Shown: piece after piece, positions 47,059-55,503 of the stretch | Position numbering within the stretch: the stretch's first letter is position 1 | Layout: each line of letters opens with the position of its first letter | Assembly: GCF_000214825.1 (NCBI RefSeq) | Contig: NC_015581.1 | Coordinates: 1,426,001-1,490,000 of the forward strand | From: Thiomicrospira cyclica ALM1 | GTDB taxonomy: Bacteria; Pseudomonadota; Gammaproteobacteria; Thiomicrospirales; Thiomicrospiraceae | Direction: 5' to 3' | Length of the DNA stretch: 64,000 nucleotides | The notes under the pieces: generated by a model | Seen by the model: only the letters and a program-made list of their open reading frames with translations | Database searches by the model: none | What the model was told of the DNA's origin: nothing | Made by a program: the position numbers and the translations under genes

Positions 47059-47888
47059 CCCAAGCCACCCAGCCAACCCAAGCCACCCAACCCATTCGCA
47101 ATCTATTAACCATTGCCGGTTCAGACCCTTCGGGCGGTGCTGGCATTCAGGCCGATCTAAAAACCTTTTCTGCTTGTGGTTGTTATGGTATGTCGGTGAT
47201 TACCGGCCTAACCGCTCAGAATACCCAAGGCGTGCAAGCCATTCACCCCCTGCCGGCCGAGTTTGTGGCGCAACAATTCGATAGTTTACTAACGGATATT
47301 CGGATTGATGGCATTAAAATTGGCATGCTTAGTGATGCCAGTGTTATTGCGATCCTTGCCAAACGCCTATCTGATTTCAATGGTCCGGTGGTACTTGATC
47401 CGGTGATGATTGCGAAAGGTGGCGCCGCTTTAATAGACTCACCCACCCAACACGCCTTGCGCAACCAGTTACTGCCCCTAGCAGGCCTGGTAACCCCTAA
47501 TCTACCTGAACTCGCGACCTTAGTTGGACAAGCGGAAGCTCAAACCCGCGAACAGATGCTGGATCAGGCCGAACAACTCCTAGCACTCGGAGCACAAGCG
47601 GTGCTTGCCAAAGGTGGCCATTTGTCAGGTAACGATTGCTATGACTTATTGTTAAATAAGCAAGGCGCAAGCTGGTTACACCAGCCGCGTATTGCAACCG
47701 CCAATACCCATGGCACAGGCTGCACCCTATCCTCTGCCATTGCCAGTTTTTGGGCACAAAGCGGTGACTTAACCACAGCGGTGGCAGCCGCCAAGCATTA
47801 TATTACCCAAGCGATTGGTCATGCCGATCAACTTCAGGTCGGATCGGGCCACGGCCCCACCCATCATTTTTATCAATGGTGGTCGTAA
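47055..47888 (+). CDS. thiD: Hydroxymethylpyrimidine/phosphomethylpyrimidine kinase
   Basis: ThiD phosphorylates HMP and HMP-P for thiamine synthesis. The 277-aa ribokinase-fold protein has TIAGSDPSGGAGIQADLKTF, VLDPVMIAKGG, LVTPNLPELATL and the catalytic HGTGCTLSSAIASF. The first 12 codons contain a short imperfect tandem repeat (ACCCAAGCCACCCA-type units) that encodes TQATQPTQATQP. No riboswitch precedes thiE-thiD; the TPP riboswitch lies 4.4 kb further on, before the uptake genes. Confidence 0.95.
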   Translation: MTQATQPTQATQPIRNLLTIAGSDPSGGAGIQADLKTFSACGCYGMSVITGLTAQNTQGVQAIHPLPAEFVAQQFDSLLTDIRIDGIKIGMLSDASVIAILAKRLSDFNGPVVLDPVMIAKGGAALIDSPTQHALRNQLLPLAGLVTPNLPELATLVGQAEAQTREQMLDQAEQLLALGAQAVLAKGGHLSGNDCYDLLLNKQGASWLHQPRIATANTHGTGCTLSSAIASFWAQSGDLTTAVAAAKHYITQAIGHADQLQVGSGHGPTHHFYQWWS

Positions 47889-47957
47889 TCGCCCCTTGGC
47901 GCAGCGGTCAATTTACTCTATACTAAATAACCAACTAAATTACTAGGTTATTATTGA

Positions 47958-49208
47958 ATGAGCGAAAACTTAACACCACAGCCCGCTTTCTCCTTGGCAA
48001 AAGAAAAAATTAATATTCTGTTACTAGAAGGGATTCATCCGGGTGCGGAAGCCTATTTTCGCGAACAGGGCTACAGCAACATTATCAGCCATGCCGGTGC
48101 TTTAAGTCCGTCTGAACTAAAAACTGCACTGCAAGACTGCCACTTTATTGGCATTCGCTCGCGTACCCAATTAACCGCCGAGCTACTGGCCCAAGCGCCC
48201 AAACTCAATGCGATCGGCTGTTTTTGCATTGGCACCAACCAAGTTGATTTAACCGCGGCGATGCGTCTGGGCATTCCGGTGTTTAATGCGCCTTTTTCAA
48301 ATACCCGCTCGGTAGCCGAACTGGTGTTGGGTGAAATCTTATTACTCTTGCGCCGCGTGCCTGAAAAAAACGCCCTAGCCCATCGCAGCATTTGGCAAAA
48401 AAGCGCCCAAGGAGCCTTCGAAGCGCGTGGTAAAACCCTGGGCATTATCGGGTATGGTCGCATCGGTTCGCAACTCAGCATCTTGGCCGAAAACCTCGGG
48501 ATGCGGGTTATTTTTTATGACATTGCTAAACAACTGCCGCTCAATAACGCGCAACAAGTCGCCAGCCTCGCTGAACTGCTAAGCAAAGCCGATGTGGTCA
48601 GCTTGCATGTTCCGGAAACTCCAGAAACCGAATGGATGATTGGCCATCAACAACTAGCGATGATGAAGCCTGGCAGTTTATTGATTAACGCGGCACGAGG
48701 TCGGGTGGTCGATATTCCAGCATTGGCCGATGCCCTTCAATCCGGGCAATTAGCCGGTGCCGCGATTGATGTGTTCCCGACCGAGCCAGAAACCAACAAA
48801 CAGCCGTTTGAATCGGTATTGCGTGGTTTAGATAATGTGATTCTAACCCCGCATATTGGCGGTAGCACCGAAGAAGCCCAAGCCAGTATTGGTGCCGAAG
48901 TCGCGGCCAAACTGGTGGCCTATTCGGATATTGGCAGTAGCATCTCCGCGGTCAACTTTCCGGAAGTCGCCCTGCCAGAGCATATCGGGCGCAGTCGCTT
49001 ATTGCATATTCACCATAACCAACCGGGTATACTCACCCAAATTAACCAAGCCTTTGCTGCCCAAAACATTAATATTGCGGCACAATATCTGCAAACCAAC
49101 AGCGAAATTGGCTATGTGGTCATAGACCTCGATGCCAAAGACCGTGATGCCGGCCTGGCGCAATTAAAACAAATTCCAGGCACCTTGCGTACACGCTTAT
49201 TACATTAA
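47958..49208 (+). CDS. serA: D-3-phosphoglycerate dehydrogenase
   Basis: SerA starts serine synthesis by oxidising 3-phosphoglycerate. The 416-aa protein has the N-terminal substrate domain, GIIGYGRIGSQLSILAENLGM (NAD loop), catalytic Arg, Glu and His regions (NAARGRVVDIPAL, DVFPTEPE, PHIGGSTEEAQ), and a C-terminal ACT domain (LLHIHHNQPGILTQINQAFAAQNINIAAQYL) for serine feedback. It resembles the Escherichia coli enzyme, which also reduces 2-oxoglutarate to D-2-hydroxyglutarate. The next gene, 18 bp on, probably encodes the enzyme that recycles that by-product. Confidence 0.96.
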   Translation: MSENLTPQPAFSLAKEKINILLLEGIHPGAEAYFREQGYSNIISHAGALSPSELKTALQDCHFIGIRSRTQLTAELLAQAPKLNAIGCFCIGTNQVDLTAAMRLGIPVFNAPFSNTRSVAELVLGEILLLLRRVPEKNALAHRSIWQKSAQGAFEARGKTLGIIGYGRIGSQLSILAENLGMRVIFYDIAKQLPLNNAQQVASLAELLSKADVVSLHVPETPETEWMIGHQQLAMMKPGSLLINAARGRVVDIPALADALQSGQLAGAAIDVFPTEPETNKQPFESVLRGLDNVILTPHIGGSTEEAQASIGAEVAAKLVAYSDIGSSISAVNFPEVALPEHIGRSRLLHIHHNQPGILTQINQAFAAQNINIAAQYLQTNSEIGYVVIDLDAKDRDAGLAQLKQIPGTLRTRLLH

Positions 49209-49226
49209 AGGCCATTAACCAGCACC

Positions 49227-52049
49227 ATGACCACGATTACCACTGACGCGTCCGTTTTTGAAATCATACCCCAGCAGTTTGCCTATCCAAAAGATCAGGC
49301 CGATTTGCTGGCAAAGGTTCGTAACGCGCTAGACGCGAAATTACCCATCACCCCCCGTGCCGGTGGCACCTCATTGGGTGGCCAGGCGATTGGACCAGGC
49401 CTGCTGATGGATCTATCCAAACACTTTACGCGGGTGTTGGATTATCGCCCTGAACAGCGCGAAGTCGATGTCGAGCCGGGGGTAATTCAAGATGATTTAA
49501 ATGCACTGGTGCGCCAAGATGGTTTGCGCTTTGCGCCGGACACCTCCACCTCTAATCGCGCGATGATTGCGGGAATGATTGGCAACAACTCCTGCGGTGC
49601 CTACTCGGTGTACTATGGCACCACCCGTGAGCACGTCAAGGCGCTGCAGATGATTCTTGCCGATGGCAAAGAAGTTGCGGTAGGCCCACTCACGCCCGAG
49701 CAACTGGCGGCGAAATGTCAACAAACCGACTTGGAAGGACAAATTTACCGCGGCGTGATGGCATTACTTAATAACCATGGCGAGGCGATTGTCAAGGCTT
49801 ATCCCGACCCGAGCATTGTTCGGCGCAATACCGGTTATGCGCTGGATGTGCTCTACACCCAACACCAACCCTTTAACCCGCAAGGCAAGCCATTTAGCTT
49901 GGTGCCGTTAATTTGTGGTAGCGAGGGCACGCTAGGGGTTATTACCCAAGCCACGCTAAATTTAGTGCCACTGCCCAAACATCGCCAACTTTTCTGCGCC
50001 CATTTTGACTCCATTTTTACCGCAATGCAGGTGGTACCAGCCTATTTACCGCAACAGCCCGCGGCGATAGAACTGATTGATAAAGCCACCCTCGATGGCA
50101 CCCTCAACAACCGTGAACAAACCGCGAATCGCTTTTGGGTAGAGGGTGATCCAGCCGCCGTGCTGGTCGTCGAGCTGTTTGCCGATTCGGCCGATGAACT
50201 CGCACAACGCCTAGCCGATGACCAGGTCTGGATGCAGCAACAAGGTGCCTATGCTTGCCCAATTATCGATCCACAGGATAGCGCTAAAGTCTGGAATTTA
50301 CGTAAAGCCGGCTTGGGCTTATTAATGGGCAAACCGACGCGCAAAAAAGCGGTTGCAGTTATTGAAGATGCCTGCGTACCGGTCGCCGCCCTGCCGGATT
50401 TTTACCGCGACACCCAAGCACTGATGGCCGAACTGCAACTGGGTTGCGTTTACTATGGTCACGCCTCGGTGGGCTTAATTCATGTGCGCCCAGAAATTGA
50501 TTTAGCCAGTCCCGAAGGCCCGGCGTTATTTGCCCAAGTGGCCCAACGCAGTGCCGCTTTGGTCAAAAAATACCGAGGTGCTCTGTCGGGTGAACACGGC
50601 GATGGTCGAATCCGCGCGCCCTATCTACGCTCACAGCTGGGCGATGAGGTTTACGACTGCTTAGTGCAACTGAAACGGCTGTTTGATCCGCACAACCTAT
50701 TTAACCCCGGGGTGATTTTAAGCGACACCCCGATTACCGAAAACCTGCGGGCCACCCGCCGCGCCCAGCAAACTTTTGCCACGGGTTACAACTGGCGTAA
50801 AGATTTATCCCTGCTAGATGCGGTCGAAAAATGTAATGGCGCTGGTGCTTGTCGAAAATCACCCGGACAAGGCACCATGTGCCCCTCCTACCAAGCGACC
50901 CGTGAAGAAAACTATTCCACCCGAGGACGCAGTAATTTATTACGCCGTGCTTTAACCGAACCCGATCCGCGTGCCGCGCTGAATAACGCCGAATTACAAG
51001 ATGCCTTGGCGCTGTGTTTGGGTTGCAAAGCCTGTAAAACCGAATGCCCGGCCAGTGTCGATATGGCGCGACTGAAATCGGAGGTGCTCTATCAAACACA
51101 ACCCTTTTCATTCAGTCGTTGGTCGATTAAACACTATGCGCAATTACTCAATTTGGGGAGCAAAGCACCCAAGCTGTTTAATAGTTTGCAAAACCTTAGC
51201 CTCAGCAAGCGGGTAATGGGCGTCGATCCCACTCGCCCATTGCCACAAATCGCACCTCAAACCTTAGCCGACTGGTGGCAAAACTCAGCAGGCCTGCTAA
51301 CCAACTCATCCACCCAGACGCGCGGTCGGGTTTGGTTACTGATTGATCTTTACAGCAATTATCAGGAACCAGCGATTGGTCAGGCAGCGATTAAGACACT
51401 GCACGCCCTGAATTTGGAAGTGATACCGGTGTTTTTAGACCACTCACCACGCGCGTTATTAAGCCAAGGTCTGTTAGACGAAGCGAAACACAGTCTGAAA
51501 GCGATTCAAGCACAACTCACCCAAGTCAGTTATGGCGATTGGATTGTCGGCCTAGAACCTTCGGATACCCTGGTGTGGCGTGATGAAGCTAGTGCGCTGT
51601 TACCACCACAAGTTGATCCGGTTTGGCACTTTCAGGATGTGCGCCTGTTTGAAGAACTGATCTTGGCGCTAGCCAAAGACACCCCCCTGCCGTTTCAGCC
51701 GATTGCCAAAACCTTGTGGTTGCACGTGCATTGTCACCAAAAATCTTTAGCAAAGGCACTCGATGCCAAAGCGGCACTCAGTCTGATTCCGCAACTCGAT
51801 GTGCGCCTTATTCCTTCAGGCTGTTGTGGCATGTCCGGCGAATTTGGCTATAAAAATCGTGCGATTTCTTTAACCATTGCCGAGCAAACGCTACTGCCCA
51901 CATTAGCCAGTGCGCAAGCCGATGATTTGATTGTCGCGACCGGCACCAGTTGTCGCCACCAAGTGGCCGACTTTGCCAATAAGCAGGCCTGGCACAGTGC
52001 CCAAATATTTGCGCTGGCTTGTCAGGGCATCAACCCAACCGGAGATTAA
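49227..52049 (+). CDS. FAD/4Fe-4S D-2-hydroxyacid dehydrogenase (YdiJ/D2HGDH type)
   Basis: This is a 940-aa flavoprotein fused to an iron-sulfur part. The N-terminal FAD_binding_4 domain (about 20-230) has PRAGGTSLGGQAIGPGLLMDLS and MIGNNSCGAYSVYYGTTREHV; the FAD-oxidase C domain runs to about 500 (GHASVGLIHVRPEIDL; SGEHGDGRIRAPYL). Then come two 4Fe-4S motifs (CNGAGACRKSPGQGTMCPSY; CLGCKACKTECPASVDMARLK) and a C-terminal CCG region (SGCCGMSGEFGYK). It is built like YdiJ, a D-2-hydroxyglutarate dehydrogenase; position right behind serA supports that activity. CAGGCCTG copies at 49396, 51289 and 51984. Confidence 0.88.
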   Translation: MTTITTDASVFEIIPQQFAYPKDQADLLAKVRNALDAKLPITPRAGGTSLGGQAIGPGLLMDLSKHFTRVLDYRPEQREVDVEPGVIQDDLNALVRQDGLRFAPDTSTSNRAMIAGMIGNNSCGAYSVYYGTTREHVKALQMILADGKEVAVGPLTPEQLAAKCQQTDLEGQIYRGVMALLNNHGEAIVKAYPDPSIVRRNTGYALDVLYTQHQPFNPQGKPFSLVPLICGSEGTLGVITQATLNLVPLPKHRQLFCAHFDSIFTAMQVVPAYLPQQPAAIELIDKATLDGTLNNREQTANRFWVEGDPAAVLVVELFADSADELAQRLADDQVWMQQQGAYACPIIDPQDSAKVWNLRKAGLGLLMGKPTRKKAVAVIEDACVPVAALPDFYRDTQALMAELQLGCVYYGHASVGLIHVRPEIDLASPEGPALFAQVAQRSAALVKKYRGALSGEHGDGRIRAPYLRSQLGDEVYDCLVQLKRLFDPHNLFNPGVILSDTPITENLRATRRAQQTFATGYNWRKDLSLLDAVEKCNGAGACRKSPGQGTMCPSYQATREENYSTRGRSNLLRRALTEPDPRAALNNAELQDALALCLGCKACKTECPASVDMARLKSEVLYQTQPFSFSRWSIKHYAQLLNLGSKAPKLFNSLQNLSLSKRVMGVDPTRPLPQIAPQTLADWWQNSAGLLTNSSTQTRGRVWLLIDLYSNYQEPAIGQAAIKTLHALNLEVIPVFLDHSPRALLSQGLLDEAKHSLKAIQAQLTQVSYGDWIVGLEPSDTLVWRDEASALLPPQVDPVWHFQDVRLFEELILALAKDTPLPFQPIAKTLWLHVHCHQKSLAKALDAKAALSLIPQLDVRLIPSGCCGMSGEFGYKNRAISLTIAEQTLLPTLASAQADDLIVATGTSCRHQVADFANKQAWHSAQIFALACQGINPTGD

Positions 52050-52052
52050 GCC

Positions 52053-52244
52053 ATGCTCGATACCCAATTTATTCAATGCCCCTATTGTTGGGAAGAAGTC
52101 GAAATCGTCGTCGATCCCTCGGAACCCGAGCAGCAGTATGTTGAAGATTGTTTTGTCTGCTGTCGCCCGATTCATTTACATATTCAGGTCGATTACGAAG
52201 GTGACATTAGCGTCACGGCACGCAGTGAAGATGAGGACTACTGA
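52053..52244 (+). CDS. CPXCG-motif cysteine-rich small protein
   Basis: This 63-aa protein has two Cys pairs, CPYCWEEVEIVVDPSEP and EDCFVCCRPIHLHI, which should bind one zinc, and an acidic tail. It matches the CPXCG-motif family of small zinc-ribbon proteins of unknown role. It starts 3 bp after the dehydrogenase stop, so it is part of that operon. Confidence 0.82.
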   Translation: MLDTQFIQCPYCWEEVEIVVDPSEPEQQYVEDCFVCCRPIHLHIQVDYEGDISVTARSEDEDY

Positions 52245-52287
52245 GATTTGACTGAGAAAGCGGATGTGCTTTTTTATCAACCGCTTA

Positions 52288-52296
52288 TGCTATAAT
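52288..52296 (+). promoter_or_regulatory. Extended -10 promoter of the thiamine-uptake operon
   Basis: TGC-TATAAT (52288-52296) is a perfect extended -10 box. It lies 5-7 bp before the expected riboswitch start. No clear -35 box is seen, as is usual for this promoter type. Confidence 0.6.
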
Positions 52297-52300
52297 CTGC

Positions 52301-52392
52301 GTCCATTTTGCCATGGGGTGGCTTCGGCCTGAGATTGCATTAGCAAAACCCTTTGAACCTGATCTGGATCATACCAGCGTAGGGACAGGCGT
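52301..52392 (+). ncRNA. TPP riboswitch aptamer (THI box)
   Basis: The conserved THI-box blocks are present in order: GGGGTGGC (about 52315), GGCCTGAGAT (52327-52336), ACCCTTTGAACCTGATCTGG (52351-52370) and CCAGCGTAGGGA (52375-52386). TPP binds this RNA and shuts down the downstream genes. A terminator that shares the last bases of the aptamer follows, so control is most likely by premature termination. The regulated genes code for uptake rather than synthesis. Confidence 0.95.
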
Positions 52393-52430
52393 CGAATCGC
52401 AAAGCTTTTGCGATGTTCCCTGTCCTTTTT
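52383..52430 (+). terminator. Riboswitch expression-platform terminator
   Basis: An outer stem GGACAGG/CCTGTCC (52383-52389 with 52419-52425) and an inner perfect stem ATCGCAAA/TTTGCGAT (52396-52414) are followed by TTTTT. The outer 5' arm overlaps the aptamer 3' end (GTAGGGAC), which is how ligand binding could be linked to termination. Confidence 0.75.
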
Positions 52431-52471
52431 AAACCATTGACTTATACATCTGGCGATAAAAAGGAAACACC

Positions 52472-54538
52472 ATGTTAAACAACACCGCTCGTTTTAAAAT
52501 GAAACCACTCCATCTTGCCCTATTAAGCAGCTTACCAGGCCTGCTAATCACCCCAACAAGTCATGCGGATAACGCCACTGCGACCCTAGCCCCAATTACG
52601 GTCAATGCCGATTTACGTCAAGTGGAGCAACAAGCCTTAACCGCCAGTGCCACCATTCTGGATGAGGTCGAACTGCAAGACCGTGGCGCCACCCATTTTG
52701 GCGATGTATTATTACAAACCCCGAACGTTAATTTTTCAGGGCAGTCGTCGCGCCCGCGCCACCTGCAAATTCGCGGCATGGGCGAGCGCGATGAATATAC
52801 CGGTGCGCCCAACCCCAGTGTCGGCTTTGCGATTGATGGCATTGATTTAAGCGGCATTGGTATGGCCGGCAGTTTATTTGATGTCAAACAGGTGGAGATT
52901 CTGCGCGGCCCACAGAGTACCCGCTATGGTGCTAGCGCCATAGCAGGCCTGGTCAACATTCAATCTAATGAACCCACCACCGCTGGCGAAACCCTGTTAG
53001 AAACCACCCTAGGCAGTGATCGTTTGCGGGAAATTGGGCTGGCCAATAGTGGCGCTTTAACCGGTATTGATCGCGGTGAACTGACCCCGCTCTACCGCTT
53101 TAGTTTGTTTAAACATGACAGCGATGGCTTTCGGACTAATAAAACCCTGAATCGCACCGACACCAATGGCCGTGATGAAACGCAAGCGCGGGGTGCCTTA
53201 CGCTGGTGGGCCAATAGCGACACCCAATTTGATTTAAACCTGCTCTATGCCAACCTGAATAATGGCTATGATGCCTTTTCACGCGATAATAGTTTCACCA
53301 CCCGATCCGATGAACCCGGGCGTGACACCCAAAAAACCCTAGCCGGTGCGTTTAAAGTGACTTGGACCGGTAACTCGAATTATCAGCTGACGTCCACGAC
53401 AAGTATTGCTGACTCAGAAATGCTTTACAGTTATGATGACGATTGGACTGAGAACCCTGATGCTGTTTATCAAAACCAGAAACAGCGAACCCATTATTCA
53501 CAAGAACTTCGCTGGACTTCTTCAGAAAAAATACTTAATAACTCAGTTGATTGGTTGTCAGGGCTTTATGCTTCGAGATTATTGGAACAGAACGATACTT
53601 TCTACACCTATGATGGTCTAACTGACACCGATTATGAAATAAATCGATTTGCCACCTTTGGTCAAGTCGATTACTACTTCACTGATATGAGCACCATAAC
53701 CTTTGGTTTACGCATAGAAAACATCAAACAGAATTTTAAAAATTCCGCTAATGACAGTTTTAAGCCAACTGAAACACTTTGGGGTGGCTCCATAAACTAC
53801 AGCCATAATTATAACGATCGTCATACTGCCTTTGCTGGTCTATCAAGAGGTTACAAAGCCGGCGGCTTTAATACTGGCTTAAGCAACGAAGATGCTCCTC
53901 AACGTTTTAATACCGAAACCCTATACAACTATGAAATTGGCTTGCGTTCCAATTATGGGCGACTACAAACCACAACGACGCTATTCTATATGGATCGGCA
54001 AAATCCGCAGTTTGATGGTTATGACCTGATTGGTAATTCTTTTGTATTTTTCACAGAAAACTTTGATTCTGCTAGACACTATGGGCTAGAAACTCAGTTA
54101 GACTGGCAAGCCCATCCAAGACTGGATTTGTTTGCCCATCTCGGTCTGTTAAAAACCGAAATCTCTGGTACTCCAAAAGCGGCCGATTTTGCAGTAAACG
54201 GTCGTGAAGCCGCGCATGCGCCTAATTACCAGTACTTATTTGGCGGGCAATATCGCCAAGGTGATGGTTGGTTTGCTCGTTTAGAACTGCAAGGCATGGA
54301 TGCGTTTTATTTTGATAACGTGCATAATGAACGCTCCGGTGCCTATCTACTGGTCAATAGCCGCATAGGTTATGAAACCGGCGCCTTTGAAGTCTATGCT
54401 TGGGCCAAAAACCTCACTGACGAACGCTATGCCACCCGCGGTTATTTCTTCGACCATGATTTTGGCGACAATAACAAACGCTACGTTCGCCTCGGCGACC
54501 CCAGACAATTGGGCATAACCACCCGTTTGCGTTTTTAG
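52472..54538 (+). CDS. TonB-dependent outer-membrane receptor, probably for thiamine
   Basis: This is a 688-aa gated outer-membrane transporter. After a signal peptide (LHLALLSSLPGLLITPTSHA) comes a plug domain (LQTPNVNFSGQSSRPRHLQIRGMGERDEYTGAPNPSVGFAIDGIDLS; VEILRGPQSTRYGASAIAGLVNI) and a barrel ending in the terminal Phe motif LGITTRLRF. AAAAGGAA precedes the ATG. Control by the TPP riboswitch and the thiamine transporter downstream point to thiamine or a thiamine phosphate as the substrate. GC drops sharply from about 53450 to 53860, inside the barrel. CAGGCCTG at 52536 and 52944, none in the AT-rich part. Confidence 0.9.
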   Translation: MLNNTARFKMKPLHLALLSSLPGLLITPTSHADNATATLAPITVNADLRQVEQQALTASATILDEVELQDRGATHFGDVLLQTPNVNFSGQSSRPRHLQIRGMGERDEYTGAPNPSVGFAIDGIDLSGIGMAGSLFDVKQVEILRGPQSTRYGASAIAGLVNIQSNEPTTAGETLLETTLGSDRLREIGLANSGALTGIDRGELTPLYRFSLFKHDSDGFRTNKTLNRTDTNGRDETQARGALRWWANSDTQFDLNLLYANLNNGYDAFSRDNSFTTRSDEPGRDTQKTLAGAFKVTWTGNSNYQLTSTTSIADSEMLYSYDDDWTENPDAVYQNQKQRTHYSQELRWTSSEKILNNSVDWLSGLYASRLLEQNDTFYTYDGLTDTDYEINRFATFGQVDYYFTDMSTITFGLRIENIKQNFKNSANDSFKPTETLWGGSINYSHNYNDRHTAFAGLSRGYKAGGFNTGLSNEDAPQRFNTETLYNYEIGLRSNYGRLQTTTTLFYMDRQNPQFDGYDLIGNSFVFFTENFDSARHYGLETQLDWQAHPRLDLFAHLGLLKTEISGTPKAADFAVNGREAAHAPNYQYLFGGQYRQGDGWFARLELQGMDAFYFDNVHNERSGAYLLVNSRIGYETGAFEVYAWAKNLTDERYATRGYFFDHDFGDNNKRYVRLGDPRQLGITTRLRF

Positions 54539-54569
54539 GGTTGAATTTACACCATATCAAAGGATTGCT

Positions 54570-54836
54570 ATGCAAATATCGCTCGACATTAGCTTATACC
54601 CTTTAAAAAAAGAGTACTCAATGCCCATTTTGGCATTTATTAACCAACTTGAAACTGATCCACGTGTCACCGTGGTGCGCAACACCCTGAGTACTCAATT
54701 ATTTGGTGATTTTCATCACATTATGGGACTCATGACTGACGAAATGGCACGCGCAATTGAGCTCCATCCCGAGTCGATTTTTGTGTTGAAACTTGTCGGT
54801 CAAAATCGTGCGCCTAAAACGCACGACGCCCTCTAA
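54570..54836 (+). CDS. Thiamine-binding (DUF77/YkoF-like) protein
   Basis: This 88-aa soluble protein matches the DUF77/MTH1187 family, whose members bind thiamine or related pyrimidines: MQISLDISLYPLKKEYSMPILAFINQLETDPRVTVVRNTLSTQLFGDFHHIM. It has no signal peptide. It lies between the receptor and the PnuT transporter under the same riboswitch, so it may buffer or hand over thiamine in the cytoplasm. AAGGA is upstream of the ATG. Confidence 0.85.
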   Translation: MQISLDISLYPLKKEYSMPILAFINQLETDPRVTVVRNTLSTQLFGDFHHIMGLMTDEMARAIELHPESIFVLKLVGQNRAPKTHDAL

Positions 54837-54867
54837 CATCTGCAACATTCACATGGAAGCACACATT

Positions 54868-55503
54868 ATGGATGGACAACTGGCTAATCTTTTTGCCATA
54901 CAACTACAACACTTTTCCATTTGGGAAGCCATTGCGGTAGCCCTCGGTCTCGCTTATGTGCTTATGGCCGCTCGTGAAATCGTCTGGGCTTGGCCAGCGG
55001 CGTTTGTGAGTACCGCCATTTATATGGTGATCTTCTGGGAAGGCAATTTGCCCATGCAATCGGCGCTAAACCTTTTTTACATGGGCATGGCGGCTTACGG
55101 TTGGTGGCTATGGCAGGTACAACCCAGTCGCGAAGCCGCCGCCACTAATACCGACATTAAACCCTTAGCGATTCATACCTGGGGACTCGGGCGTCATGCG
55201 CTATGGATTAGCTTAGGCGTGTTACTGACCTTCAGTTTTGGCGGCTTACTGACACTCTTCGAAGCGAGTCAAATGCCGTATTTAGACGCCGGTGTGATGG
55301 TATTTTCGATGATGACCACCTTTTTAATGGCACGTAAAGTGTTAGAAAGCTGGTTTTATTGGATTGTGATTAATACCTTCGCCGTAGCACTCTATTGGCA
55401 AACCGGCTACCCGCTCACCGCGATGATGTTTGTCGCCTACATGGGCTTAGCTTGGTACGGTATGATTAAATGGCAACTGCGCTTTCGCGCGCAAACTACC
55501 TAG
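54868..55503 (+). CDS. pnuT: PnuC-family thiamine transporter PnuT
   Basis: This membrane protein of about 211 aa has seven or so hydrophobic segments and the PnuC signatures: EAIAVALGLAYVLMAAREIVWAWPAAFVSTAIYMVIFWEGNLPMQSALNLFYMGMAAYGWWLWQ. Riboswitch linkage and the thiamine-binding neighbour support thiamine (PnuT) over nicotinamide riboside. The ATG at 54868 is preferred because GGAAG precedes it; ATG 54853 is an alternative. Its stop overlaps the stop of the convergent kinase-like gene. Confidence 0.9.
   Translation: MDGQLANLFAIQLQHFSIWEAIAVALGLAYVLMAAREIVWAWPAAFVSTAIYMVIFWEGNLPMQSALNLFYMGMAAYGWWLWQVQPSREAAATNTDIKPLAIHTWGLGRHALWISLGVLLTFSFGGLLTLFEASQMPYLDAGVMVFSMMTTFLMARKVLESWFYWIVINTFAVALYWQTGYPLTAMMFVAYMGLAWYGMIKWQLRFRAQTT

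Noticed and set aside
47055-47092. The TQATQP tandem repeat at the thiD N-terminus as a phase-variation tract
   Set aside because: There are only about two imperfect units, and their length is a multiple of neither a mononucleotide nor a short simple repeat; slippage switching is unlikely.
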